From the NCBI RefSeq assembly GCF_032118995.1, contig NC_092659.1, forward strand, positions 10,333,177 through 10,397,176: 64,000 bases of DNA, given 5' to 3'. The notes under the pieces were generated by a model. It searched no databases, was not told the origin of the DNA, and was given only the letters and a program-made list of their open reading frames with translations. This document shows positions 42,801 to 51,082 of this stretch, one piece after another (the first letter of the stretch is position 1; every line of letters starts with the position of its first letter). This DNA is from Asterias amurensis. Taxonomy: Eukaryota; Echinodermata; Asteroidea; Forcipulatida; Asteriidae. The position numbers and the translations under genes are program-made.

Positions 42801-43787
42801 GTAGTCCCACATACATTGAAGGATGTTAAAGCGCCTGGATATCACTGAGAGGCGGATATGCGCTTATTAAACTTGTCACTTTGTAATATGCAAGGTTCTA
42901 TTATAGACCTATCCATTCTAGGTAAATTGCATACAGATTTACACTTATTGTCCTATGTCCTGTACATGGACCAGTGTTTTCTGCTATTGCCAAGAAGTTA
43001 CACTTTGTATAGCTTCTTTAATATTAATCATTTTGGTTTTTAACCCATACACCGCTGTGGTAGCACTGTATACTCAGTACTACTTTGAGTTCTGTAAAAA
43101 TAAAACAGGCATAGTACTTGGCTGGGATTCAAACCCACGATCCTTGCATGGACCAGTGTTTTCTGCTATTGCCAAGAAGTTACACTTTGTATAGCTTCTT
43201 TAATATTAATCATTTTGGTTTTTAATCCATACAATGCTGTGGTAGCACTGTATACTCAGTACTAAACCGAGTTCTGTGAAAAAAAATCACAGGCATAGTA
43301 CTTGGCTGGGATTCGAACCCACGATCCTTGCAATTCTAGAGCAGTGTCATACCAACTGGTAAATGCAAAGGTCGTGGGTTCGAATCCCACCCGAGTAATA
43401 TGCCTGGATTTTTTTATATGATCAAAGGAGAGGCATGTGATGCTTTAACAAAATTAACACTTGTTACAATATATGGAAAAGTGCTTACCCAGTTAAGTAA
43501 ACATACAACAGTTGCTAATATTCATTTAAACATAATACGAGAGTTCCATCATCAATAGAAACAAACCCTTGTGTGTGTTTTGTGGTAATTAATGGTGTGT
43601 TTTATTTGTTTATTCACGCAGCCATATCCTGTATGGAATGACAGAGAAAGACACATTCTCACTAGTTGCTGACTACTCACCAAGCAATATGAATAATGAA
43701 ACCATGACAACAATGATGCAACAAGTCTCCTTCATTCAGTGTTCTATCCAATCAGCAACAACGTTACTTAAGATGGATGGCTCGTAG
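24291..43787 (+). CDS. Transferrin receptor/GCPII-like (M28B) membrane protein, likely non-catalytic
   Basis: Eleven coding exons (24291-24817, 28980-29343, 32869-32991, 33443-33593, 34988-35158, 36054-36152, 37329-37687, 39789-39911, 41036-41228, 41845-42013, 43622-43787) sum to 2445 bases: 814 codons plus TAG, all phases closing. Order: about 109 cytosolic residues rich in Pro/Ser/Thr; one membrane segment at about 110-131 (LFCLALIAISILVGFLAGYF) with flanking cysteines, type II; stalk; PA-like apical domain (YTHYATQEDF, GKIAIARQG, LILYTDPSD, GDPLTPGCPA, LPSIPVQPIS); peptidase-like domain (YIILGGH, DGWRPQRTIKLGIWGGGDVGHAGS, SYIDLDS); helical dimerisation domain (MYMERAFVGMDPSG). Transferrin receptors and glutamate carboxypeptidase II share this order; human TfR2 is 801 residues. 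Most zinc-ligand positions are changed and Met is very abundant. Start chosen at the first ATG after the acceptor (ATCATGG). Confidence 0.92.
24838..25172. mobile_element. MITE just after coding exon 1
   Basis: Ends AAAGGAACACGCTGCCTTGG and the inverse of CCAAGGCAACATGTTCC. The centre is palindromic (GGGAGTGTCAAAAATTTGAC and ACTCCC). It begins only 21 bases after the exon 1 donor. A relative lies near 28445-28600. Confidence 0.75.
25725..25969. repeat. Palindrome-bearing block, copy 1
   Basis: TTATAATGTTTGCATTTATT, then a long inverted repeat GGTTTTCAACTAGTGGTTTA...TAAACCACTAGTTGAAAACC. A direct copy is at 26424-26690. Confidence 0.85.
25970..26370 (-). mobile_element. TTAA-type MITE between two palindrome blocks
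   Basis: Starts TTAAAGGTACTGGACACTAT and ends CAATAGTGTCCAGTG. Its internal orientation is opposite to the copy at 23078. Confidence 0.85.
26424..26690. repeat. Palindrome-bearing block, copy 2
   Basis: Direct repeat of 25725-25969 with a few substitutions, including the CAACTAGTGGTTTAAACCCG palindrome arm. Confidence 0.85.
27208..27457. mobile_element. MITE with GGGCCCAATTTCATG termini
   Basis: The best-preserved copy: GGGCCCAATTTCATGGCTCT at the left and AGAGCCATGAAATTGGGCCC at the right are exact inverse complements over 18 or more bases. Confidence 0.9.
28178..28330 (+). mobile_element. Second SINE family (tRNA-derived)
   Basis: A-box-like TGGTAGTCTAGTTGGTAAGA and B box GTGGGTTTGAATCCCAC, spaced as in a tRNA, then TGCCTGTGATATTTTTTTCA and TACTGAGTATACAGTGCTAC. 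Inverted copies at 43045-43330. Confidence 0.75.
28980..29343 (+). CDS. TfR-like coding exon 2
   Basis: One base completes the split serine, then IFSQHKCGSTPCSQ through FSASGTVQ. It resembles the region of GCPII before the apical domain. Acceptor TCTTTGCAG, donor GTAGGT, phase 0 out. Confidence 0.9.
29350..31108. repeat. 55-bp tandem array (about 32 copies)
   Basis: Unit GCAGCGGGCCGTATCGATAC...CACTAACCCCTCAGCCTCA (55 bases). It starts six bases after the exon 2 donor. A four-unit block is itself duplicated (220-bp offset, about 29805-30025 and 30025-30245). The unit length is not a multiple of three, so the open frames across it are not a real repeat protein. Confidence 0.95.
31690..32670. 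mobile_element. Foldback with tRNA-like arms enclosing a LINE fragment
   Basis: Left arm (about 31690-31806) holds a tRNA-like sequence on the - strand (GGCTCAGTTGGTAGAGC and GGGTTCAAATCCC). Right arm (about 32567-32670) holds a shortened version on + (TCAGTTGCCTAGAGTGTCAG, GGGTTCAAATCCC), and both continue outward with TGATTTTTCTCTTATCC-like sequence. Acceptor pairing is poor, so these are not functional tRNAs. Confidence 0.65.
31850..32566 (-). pseudogene. CR1-type LINE RT C-terminal fragment
   Basis: The 32563-32159 frame gives VRPHLEYCSPVWNP, QRRAARFV and LEWDTLERRRQAASL, the C-terminal RT blocks of CR1-like LINEs. After a break, FPRTVIWWNSLPG follows. Its 5' end is cut at the tRNA-like right arm. 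It is a different family from the LINE at 3813-5519. Confidence 0.85.
32869..32991 (+). CDS. TfR-like coding exon 3
   Basis: 41 codons, phase 0 at both ends: GELVYTHYATQEDF and GKIAIARQG, the start of the PA-like apical domain. Acceptor TTGTTACAG, donor GTAAAG. Confidence 0.93.
33443..33593 (+). CDS. TfR-like coding exon 4
   Basis: VRNIEEQGMSGLILYTDPSD and GDPLTPGCPAM, the strongest M28B signature here (compare the GDPLTPG block of GCPII). Donor GTAAGA. Confidence 0.95.
33629..34000 (-). mobile_element. TTAA-type MITE
   Basis: TTAAACACACTGGACACTAT at the left and TGTCTAGCACCTTAA at the right. It abuts the next MITE at 34001. Confidence 0.8.
34001..34180. mobile_element. Short MITE (GCCGGTTCATACTTCCTG)
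   Basis: Left AGCCGGTTCATACTTCCTGT and right AGGAAGTATGAACCGGGC are inverted repeats that continue with TGCGATTGCGA-like sequence. It lies exactly between two TTAA-type MITEs. Confidence 0.85.
34181..34560 (+). mobile_element. TTAA-type MITE, full length
   Basis: TTAAAGGCAGTGGACACTTT to AGTGTCCACTGCCTTTAA, 380 bases. The best-defined copy of the family. Confidence 0.9.
34988..35158 (+). CDS. TfR-like coding exon 5
   Basis: DGISRMTMKMAGLPSIPVQP and the end of the apical domain. LPSIPVQPIS parallels LPSIPVHPIG of GCPII. Acceptor TTTGCAG, donor GTAAGT. Confidence 0.93.
35229..35353. repeat. 25-bp tandem array (about 5 copies)
   Basis: Unit GGGCAATAACAACCGGGTCAA plus CCCT, followed by a poly-G run at 35410-35421. 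It lies in intron 5. Confidence 0.9.
35774..35957. mobile_element. MITE with AACACCAT inverted termini
   Basis: TATGGAATTTTTGCGGTAAC and the inverted CGCAAAACCTTTCCATAT, with the GATCAGAGCATACTGATCGA core shared with 1831-2015. Ends about 96 bases before coding exon 6. Confidence 0.8.
36054..36152 (+). CDS. TfR-like coding exon 6
   Basis: STWTIELDVSNSMKKQ and DVVTTITGTQMP, the strand before the peptidase-like domain. Acceptor CTCCCGCAG, donor GTAAGG. Confidence 0.92.
36300..36490 (-). mobile_element. SINE fragment
   Basis: Reversed tail (TACTCAAGGCGCTGAG) and body (ACAGCAACCACAGCCAGGAA), related to 1-345. Confidence 0.7.
37190..37326 (+). mobile_element. SINE tail with TTA/TTG microsatellite at an acceptor
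   Basis: GAAGGCGCTATATTAATACT followed by about 75 bases of TTATTATTG repeats running directly into the acceptor of coding exon 7 (TATTATAG). The repeat-derived T-rich tract stands where the polypyrimidine tract should be. Confidence 0.75.
37329..37687 (+). CDS. TfR-like coding exon 7 (peptidase-like core)
   Basis: DEYIILGGHFPSMMP through IWGGGDVGHAGS and SYIDLDSMMGDDG. Compared with GCPII, the first zinc His (GGH) and the late Asp (DLDS) remain, but DPQSG reads TPGHG and DAEEFG reads GGGDVG. Met-rich. Donor GTCAGT, phase 0. Confidence 0.95.
37735..38325 (-). mobile_element. SINE split by a GTGTGC microsatellite region
   Basis: Tail part 37735-37830 (TAGCGCATTTCACAATAG, GTGCCCTGGTCATTGAG) and body/head part 38076-38325 (GGTACCCATTTATACCCC, TCTTGCTCAATGACACAAGT). 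The insert between them holds a GTGTGC/GTGCGT run (37858-37931) bounded by ACAAGATGGCG. Confidence 0.7.
38370..39465. mobile_element. Cluster of long-TIR MITEs
   Basis: Arms share TTCATAACTCAAATCTTACC and GCAGAAAAATGTATGCxGCC. The outermost arms (from 38376 and to 39463) match over more than 100 bases including GTGACGTCCTGGA. Two more arms lie inside (38870-38990, 39130-39250), so at least two copies, with a separate palindrome at 38995-39127 (TAGGACTCTGTATCTGTG) inserted between them. Confidence 0.7.
39789..39911 (+). CDS. TfR-like coding exon 8
   Basis: 41 codons, phase 0 both ends: NGIGDHVAFSNMLGIPSARL, matching the GSGSDYxxFxxxLGI block of the family. Acceptor ATTTGTAG, donor GTAACT. Confidence 0.93.
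39926..40586. mobile_element. MITE interrupted by a second MITE
   Basis: TTTCAGTCAGGTGCTCCAGA...and inverse CTCTGGTGCGCCTGTCTGAA, continuing with CGCGxCGAACCAAA. It begins 14 bases after the exon 8 donor. A second copy is at 45280-45535. Confidence 0.85.
40117..40494. mobile_element. Inner MITE (GTTAAAGATGCTATGTCAG)
   Basis: Ends GTTAAAGATGCTATGTCAGA and TCTGACATAGCATCTTTAAC are exact inverse complements for about 28 bases including TTTTTGGCC. It lies wholly inside 39926-40586. Confidence 0.9.
41036..41228 (+). CDS. TfR-like coding exon 9
   Basis: MPTPSASQSMYMSVTKLATQ through LSNMTM. Aligns with the start of the helical domain; the segment carrying the last zinc His in GCPII (YHSVYET) is shortened and has no His. 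Acceptor TTTTTCAG, donor GTAAGT. Confidence 0.9.
41845..42013 (+). CDS. TfR-like coding exon 10
   Basis: Helical domain with MMVNHRLMYMERAFVGMDPS; about 13 Met in 57 residues. ERAF plus the following proline loop is the family hallmark. Donor GTAAGT. Confidence 0.95.
42133..42361. mobile_element. MITE with GGGCCC termini, left end truncated
   Basis: Starts within the TIR (GGCTCTGCTTACTGTAAG); right end AGCCATGAAAATTGGGCCC. Confidence 0.8.
42552..42850 (+). mobile_element. SINE copy
   Basis: GAGTGTGGGTTTGAGTCCCA, GCAAGACACTTAACC, ATGTAAAAGAACCCAGTGC, the same body order as 1-345. Confidence 0.8.
42966..43410 (-). mobile_element. Tandemly duplicated SINE (second family)
   Basis: A 182-bp unit starting CATGGACCAGTGTTTTCTGC (42966) is repeated at 43148. 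Each holds a reversed SINE end (TAGCACTGTATACTCAGTAC, TGGGATTCxAACCCACGATC). A short + strand piece (GGTCGTGGGTTCGAATCCCA) follows at 43368. Confidence 0.85.
43622..43787 (+). CDS. TfR-like coding exon 11 (terminal)
   Basis: Completes a split threonine, then HILYGMTEKDTFSLVADYSP to TTLLKMDGS and TAG at 43785-43787. It matches the C-terminal helical region (FRHVIY-type block). Acceptor TTCACGCAG. Confidence 0.92.
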
Positions 43788-45279
43788 CCAATAAGCAAGA
43801 AGATTATTGAGGAAGCGGTAAAAGTGAAGTACAATATCAAAAGACTAATTCATTAAAAACATACACCGTTATGTGAGCTAGTATACACATATTGATTGGA
43901 AATGAGGTAAACTATAGTCTATTCCCTCGAGGGACTTTGAGTGACCAGAAGAGGGACAAGTAGGTAACTTAAAGATTTATTGACCTTGATTTTTATTGTG
44001 CCTTGGCATGCATGTACATAATGATATGCTTATATATAAATAATTTCACAGTATTATTTGAAAGTATTGTAAAAAGTAAGTGGCTAGAGACTTGGGGGCG
44101 TTTTTCGACAACCCTGACCAGAAACGATAAAAATGTAATATTTATGGACAAACAGTTTCTGAATGTTAAGGCAAACAGGTTCGCTCATCTCTTGAAAATT
44201 AATTATTATAATAAGATCTACAGTTTATTTAATTTCCATGGAATGGAATGGAACTTGTAGTCTTTTTAATCTGATTGTTCTTACTTGATTTTATCCTTGG
44301 CACTTGTAAAGAGTTTCTTACACACGTTTCATTTTTCTGTAAAATCTGTCGATCCTGAAACTGCCTAACCGAACCAACAATTCAGTTGCAGTTTGGGCAC
44401 AACAGTTGCATCACCATACAAAGAAACTCACAAAAACACTGAACAACGCAGTTCTTGTTGCTGGTTATGATCACCAAAACGCAGCCCTGGTGACAGGCAG
44501 TGTTTAAGTCCCGTGCCAAGAATCGTTTGGGACATTTCCTTAGCACTGATGTTCCAGATTTACAATCTCACTTGATTTGGTGTGGAGTGAGAACCGCTTA
44601 TCAAGATCTTCATGGGAAGAAAATATCGGTACATGTACAAATGTATTTAGAGATCTATTTGTATCACCTTAATACACAATATACATTTGTTATGGCTTAT
44701 TTGGGGATGTTGGGTTTTTTAATAGAGGAAAATTTCATATTTGTTGTAATCCGAATTATAACTAGAGATTTATTGATTGAATTGTATTTAAGTTTTTAGA
44801 AATTGTAAATGTTGGGTTTAGTGTTAATGATCACTAGCTAATGTTTTTTTTTTAAATATAAGTTTCATAAGCACCTATAAATGCACTATGCTCAACTCCT
44901 TCAAACTCCAAGAAAAACACATGAACAAATCTTCACTGAAACAAAGAATTTCAGATTTTGTAAACTGCTTTTCAACCCAGAACACCAATCCTCTAGATGC
45001 CACTCCTCTTCCTGTTCTTATACTGTTTGAAAGTATGATCATTTTAATAATATTCAAGAAATATTATAGAATGTATAATGTTATAACCAATCTCTTATTG
45101 TGTATAGTGTAACACTGATGAAGGGATGTAACTATTACATGTACATGTACTCAGTGTTTTGCCATCTTGGCTTGTCTTGTAGTTATTTACTTGAAAATCT
45201 GAAATAAAGCTCTGGTACAGTGCAGTACTGTACAGATTGCCAAATATATAAGTTTTAAAGTGTTTGGGTAGTTACCCAT
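43788..45279. other. 3' UTR and intergenic region
   Basis: AT-rich, no repeats or exons recognised apart from a candidate poly(A) signal AATAAA at 45203-45208. Confidence 0.5.
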
Positions 45280-45535
45280 TTTAGACAGTTCTAGAGTTGT
45301 GTCGAACCAAATGATTGAATTAAGTACATGAAACATTTGAACTAGACTTGCTGGAAGTCGAAAGATTCTCTGTTGCAGTCGTTCGGAACGATTCTGGATA
45401 ATCTTGGTTTCAGACCTTGATCGTGTCATGAGCAAAACCTGATTTAATTGTTATTATTAAACCTGCCTGAAACCAATGTTTATAGAGTCGCTCCAACCTA
45501 TTTGGTTCGACATAACTATGGAGTCTCTGTCTGAA
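45280..45535. mobile_element. MITE (TTCAGACAG/GTCTGAA ends)
   Basis: TAGACAGTTCTAGAGTTGTG, CGAACCAAATGATTGAATTA, GAAAGATTCTCTGTTGCAG, then the inverted CTATTTGGTTCGACATAACT. Uninterrupted relative of 39926-40586. Confidence 0.75.
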
Positions 45536-45544
45536 CCAGGTGTT

Positions 45545-45910
45545 ATTGACACTGGACACTATCGGTAATTTTCAAAGACCAGTCTTCTCACTTGGTGTAT
45601 CTCAACATATGCACAAAATAACAAACCTATGAAAATTGGTCTTCGAAGTTGTGAGATAATAGTGAAAGAAAAACACCATTGTCACACAAACTTGTGTGCT
45701 TTCAGATGCTTGATTTTGAGACCTCAATATCTAATTCCGAGGTCTCGAAATCAAATTTGTGAAAAAAATTACTTTGTACTTGAAAACTACATCACTTCAG
45801 AGGGAGCCGTTGTTTACAATGTTTTATACTATCAACCTCTCCCCATTACTCATTACTAAGTAAGGTTTTATGCTAATAATTGTTTTGAGTAACTACCAAT
45901 AGTGTCCACT
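45545..45910 (+). mobile_element. TTAA-type MITE
   Basis: GACACTGGACACTATCGGTA to CCAATAGTGTCCACTG. The outer TTAA is not intact at either end. Confidence 0.8.
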
Positions 45911-46360
45911 GTGCTAAGTAACGGTCCAGTATGAATGACGGTTTCCCAAAAATAATATCGGAAGAGGTTTTGAGAAACCTTTTAAATATGGTAGTTACAC
46001 ATTCATGTTTATATACACCTTGCATATTGTTATATGATGTGGCTTAAAAATGCTATTGCAATAAATAACATTCTACAAAATTGTTATTGCCTGTTGACTG
46101 TTCCAATATGTTTTCAGTGTAGTCATTGTCAGTTCCAATGATATTCTTCAGTTTTACTTCAACCCAATTCCATTTCATTTGTTCTCATAGCAAATCTGCA
46201 TGCATGTGGAATTTTATGCTCGTAATGTAGTCTCCCTTTTCCTTTTGTTCTGGAGAATGGACGAGAATGTGTAGATTCTTGAATAGAATGTACGAACCAA
46301 AGGCGAGTACAATGTATTGACAGTATTCACGAATCAACACTTTAGAGTCTATTCTTTAAC

Positions 46361-46736
46361 TTAAAGACAATGGACACTATTGGTAACTGTCAAAGACCAG
46401 TCTTCTCACTTGGTGTATCTCAACATATAACGAACCTGTGAAAATTTGAGCTTGATTGGTCGTCGGAGTTGCTAAATAAATGGAAGAAAAAATTACCCTT
46501 GTCACACGAAGTTGTGTGCTTTCAGATGCTTGATTTCGAGACCTCGAATTCTAAACTTGAGGTCTCGATATCAAACTCGTGGAAAATTACTTCTTTCTCG
46601 AAAACTACTTCACTTCAGAGGGAGCTGTTTCTCACAATGTTTTATACTTTCAACCTCTCCCCACTACTCATTACCAAATGAGGTTTTATGATGATAATCA
46701 TTTTGAGTAATTACCAATAGTGTCCACTGCCTTTAA
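46361..46736 (+). mobile_element. TTAA-type MITE, full length
   Basis: TTAAAGACAATGGACACTAT to GTGTCCACTGCCTTTAA. Confidence 0.88.
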
Positions 46737-47217
46737 ACCGTTTCCCCCACTGGTTATATTATAATAACATTTTCAAAGAATTGGGTTTCTCAATAGTTAC
46801 AGCACTAGTTAGTCTACCTCATTAACTAACGATGGTTGGTCACATTTTTAGTTATTTTACAAAGTATAGAGGCATTCTGTAGTGCTTGCAACATTATCGA
46901 GTACAATACTAGCTTGCTCAGCTAACTATAAATTGTGTTACTAAAGTGAATTTTCTGGAAAATGTTTTTGTAATTTGAAAAATAACATACATGTATGTTC
47001 AGCTAGCCAATGTTTTGTTGCACTTCATGCTACATGCACTTTCAGTTTGGAAAGACAGTAATTTTCAAGTTGAACTGTTGTTATGAAACACATTGGATTG
47101 TAGATTATGTTTCAAGTCTACACTAGATTTGTAACGAGTCTTAAAATATCAATTTAAACCACAAGGGAAACTGACTAGGTAAATTTTGAAATGATTTTTG
47201 GGGTTGAACAAAGAATT

Positions 47218-47289
47218 GACTAGAGTGGGATTCGAACCAACGATCTCCGGATTAACATGCCGGTGCTCTACCAACTGAGCTATCTAGCC
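47218..47289 (-). tRNA. tRNA-like sequence, GTT anticodon (probable pseudogene)
   Basis: 72 nt: acceptor GGCTAGA pairs with TCTAGTC at 7 of 7 (one wobble), D-stem GCTC/GAGC, anticodon loop ATGTTAA (U33, GUU), TTCGAAT T-loop. One mismatch each in the anticodon stem and T-stem. A/B boxes are good. The body resembles Lys tRNAs; GUU would decode Asn. Confidence 0.5.
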
Positions 47290-47452
47290 CTATATTGGCA
47301 GTGTCCCTATTTTGTCAATATCTTTGTTCGGGGGTGCCAGTCAGTAGCCATACAACCGTTAACTGCCGTGTAGCCAGGGATCACACCCAAATTACAATAC
47401 AACCTTTGATATTGACAAAGATATTGACAAAATAGGGACACCGCCAACATAG

Positions 47453-47524
47453 GGCTAGATAGCTCAGTTGGTAGAGCACCGGCACGTTAATCCGGAGATC
47501 GTTGGTTCGAATCCCACTCTAGTC
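47453..47524 (+). tRNA. tRNA-like sequence, second arm (probable pseudogene)
   Basis: Same fold as the copy at 47218-47289, but the anticodon loop is ACGTTAA, which loses U33. The same two stem mismatches are present. Confidence 0.45.
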
Positions 47525-48484
47525 AATTCTTTGTTCAACCCCAAAATCGAGTCTCAAAATAATCTACACTTTCATCAATAGAATAAATAGTTTCAGGGAG
47601 ATTAATGGGTTGCCCGCAGCTTTGTACATGTATTTGGCGCTGGAGTATGTCTGAAATTCCAGTAGGTCATCATTATTGTCCGTGGCTTACAGCCAAGAAA
47701 GAACAAAAACTACTCTCCCGAAAAATAACGGAACAAAACCTGGTGCAATTTATGAGAATATTTGCTGCCTCTACTGGGGTACATAAGTCATGATTTCACC
47801 AGGTTTTTATTTTCAGGTTTATCAATCCAGTATGTATTATTGAAATCAAAAACACACTACATTGAAACGTTTCATATTCTCATTTGTCCCATTTCTTTAT
47901 TAGACTTGTATTTTAAGGAGTATACTATCATGATATACAAAACTAACCTTAATACAGTTAAAAAGCTAAATTCTATACTTCAACTATTCTACATCATATA
48001 AAAAACATGTCATAATCAGCTTATACCCTAAATGAAGGAGGAACTAACTGGCAATTACTGGTAACACAATAAAATATGGAATGTATAATCAAGTTTGTAC
48101 CTGATGCCATTGATGATGTTATTGGTTCACATTGATTGGAGGCTGGTTCATACTTTATATGAATGAGCACAAACTCAGTGTGTTATTTTAATGCATTCTG
48201 AACTATAACTATTTTCGATGAATTTTCGATGTGCATTTTATAAAAAAAAAATTGACTACAAATAGATTCGATGATGATGATTTTTCAACTATTACAACTA
48301 CTTACAACATCTGAAGATAACAACTTCTCATATTGTTCCCAGTGTCATGTTAATAAACACTACATAACTAAATCCATTGCTGCTTTAAACATTCAATAAG
48401 CCATAACTGGACAGTAATTCATTACACAACTGCATTATGAATGAATCTAACTAGCAATGTTGCTCAACTTCACTCTCTCAACAT

Positions 48485-48732
48485 GCGTTCAATTAGCTTC
48501 CCCCTGGGTCGACCCTGGACTGCCCCTGGTGCGTTCGAATAGGATTGACGTCATTCCAGGGGCTCACCTGGGTCAGCCCCCAGTGCTCTGCTTGTGGAGT
48601 AGGTCACTTGGGGCTGGCCCAAGGTGCACGACGTCACCACGAGAGGGTGAGTGATCATTCAATTAGCTCTTGTCAGGGTCTCCCTGAGTGAGCACCGCAA
48701 GGTTGAAACAGGGAAGCTAATCGAACACACCC
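48485..48732 (-). mobile_element. hAT-type MITE
   Basis: GCGTTCAATTAGCTTCCCCC to GGGAAGCTAATCGAACACACCC. Reverse orientation relative to the copies at 3701 and 55914. Confidence 0.8.
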
Positions 48733-51082
48733 ATTGTTTCCGTGTCATCTCTGCATTAAAAGTCCAGGTACCATAAAAATATCACTCACTGTTAAACGTA
48801 TTAAATCAAGACTATCATGATAAAAGTGGTTAACAAAACATTAAAAAGTATCAATTATAATAAAGTAAGGAATGAAATATAAATAAATAATAAAAACACA
48901 TCCACTACTTGAACAAACTGATTTCCCACTGCAAAAGCAAGAATGACAATAATATTGGAATGAGCAGTGAATGTGGACCCTGTGCCTGTAGTACATTATA
49001 AACAATGGAATATTGACAACAGCATATTATTGGCCCCACCTGTTAAATGGTTAAACAACAAATTAAAAACTGCAAAAGCATTTTTGAGGAATTAAATGTA
49101 TTTAAAAACCTATTGTGTAAGAAAGGTTACATGGGAGACACCATGTTGCAAAGCTTTCTATCTAAGTACCTCTATCCAAATCAGTCAGTCAAGAAAAATA
49201 TTGTTAGTAAGTAATGAAATATGAATGTATGCATCTACCATAATCATAGAACCTACTTTGATAATCAGATTTAAAACTATACAGCTGATTCAATTAAACT
49301 ACCACCGATAAAAATAGTTAAAAACACACAGTTACCAGTAGTTGTATTACACTTGAACAATATATAAATAACAATTACACTGCTTACATAATTTCAGTTT
49401 AGTTAAAAAAAAACAAAGAAAGTCATTAAAAACATTATGGATAAAAAACGGCATTACCAAATTGTTTTTATAATTAGACATATGAGGTCCACTAAATTGT
49501 GACATTACATGTAATTGTTGCATTTTGCTGTAAGTGTCCCATAATTAATGCATACAAAAATAATGTATTGAAATACTCCTTACCCATAATTAACACATTT
49601 GATCACCAAGGAAAACTTTATGTTTCTAATTACACTCTGGCTAGAATTTAAAGATTTGTCTTTAATCATACTAGGCTGGAATTTGTTGAACCACACTATT
49701 TCCGGAAAGGTGTATTAAATTTTTAAGTTAACAATTAATCAAGAATGCATCTTAAAAAGTCAAGTAAAGCCAACATATGTCACCAACTGCATGTGAAGCT
49801 ATGAATTCTACAGCGTGTAGGTAGCTAGTCAAACGGGATAAAAGTCAATGAATATTCAAATTCTATCAACTAAACACTACATTTAAATTAGCAATTAATT
49901 GCTTCCTTTCACAACAGTTCATTCAATCTACAAATGGAAATACACCACTGCATCTTCAGATATTATGTACAAGTAATGCAAGAAATCATGTGAACAACAC
50001 GCAGTACCTTCAAGCAAAATTAAATCATCGATTCTGATTGGTCGACCCATAACAAGAGGTGTGATATAAAAATATATTACCTGACCCACATCACACCCTT
50101 GTTATTGCGCTGTTCTTAATCTGCATATTGCACTATTTGAAGCTATACGCAAACTACGTACAGCTGTTCAAACACCGCATATTGCTCATTATTGTCAAGT
50201 TTGCTAGAAGATAAACGCCTCCCCGTGGAATATGAAGTGCTATTTATTCAGTCTTCCACTAGTGCTTGTGTTATAACTAATATTATAAAATAGAGTCCAA
50301 TGATATCTTGTATTCTGTAGCTCTAAATGAGAATTAACAGCCAGTAATTACTGGGCACTGACTTTGATTTTCGCTTGACTCAAATCCATTAATTCCATCC
50401 ATTAATTAAAATGCCATTCTAGTAAATGGTCTATACTTCATACTCTGATTCAAAACATATAAACCACAATACGCACAACATTGTACAAACAATGCCTATC
50501 CTAAGCAGCATGTTATAATTAACTCAAGGTAAAATGGGCATCTTGTTAACTATGGTTCAACAGTAGTACAAGTAAAACAAACATGCATAAAATTCCTCTA
50601 GGTCTACGGTAAAATGGAAGATAAATACCAGCATAGAATGCCTCTAGGCTCAGGTCGTGTGATCAGCTTAGATCTAGGCCATTAGCAGTACAGTGTAGGT
50701 AAGCCTTGGCAACTAGTCAAGTTTACTACTTGACTAGTTGCTCCTCAAAACACTTGCAATTTTGACACTGTCACGTCAAATTTTTAATTCCCAAGATGCA
50801 TTGCAGCAAATTGTTTATCGTAGGTGCAATACAGTAAAGTTAACGCTGAAAGAATAATCTAAATTTAACGAATGTGTCACTGGTGTATGATTATGTTTTG
50901 CAAGTAATTTATGTTGCCATGAGCTAACAAAATTGTTCACCAAGCAGGTAGTCACAACTATTTTTTGTAGCAGTCCTGGTGGCACGATTAACTGAGTAGT
51001 TAAATAATGGTAGTTACACCTAGACTAACCAATCAATGTTTGCAACTTTGACACTTGTCGCACAGGCTTAGTAAGTGAATGT
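48733..51082. other. Intergenic, no feature recognised
   Basis: AT-rich sequence of about 2.3 kb between the hAT MITE and the calpain minisatellite. It probably includes the distal 3' UTR of the calpain gene; no exon or known repeat seen. Confidence 0.5.

Larger units (their letters stand above)
47193..47548. repeat. Foldback with a tRNA-like sequence in each arm
   Basis: Arms 47193-47327 and 47415-47548 are nearly perfect inverse complements (about 134 bp) around an 87-bp loop. Each arm contains a 72-nt tRNA-like sequence flanked by extra paired DNA (GGGGTTGAACAAAGAATT outside, AGATATTGACAAAATAGGG inside). Confidence 0.9.

Noticed and set aside
47218..47524. Functional tRNA-Asn gene pair
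   Set aside because: Stem mismatches in both copies, loss of U33 in one, and embedding in a larger inverted repeat make repeat-derived tRNA pseudogenes more likely; kept as low-confidence tRNA features.
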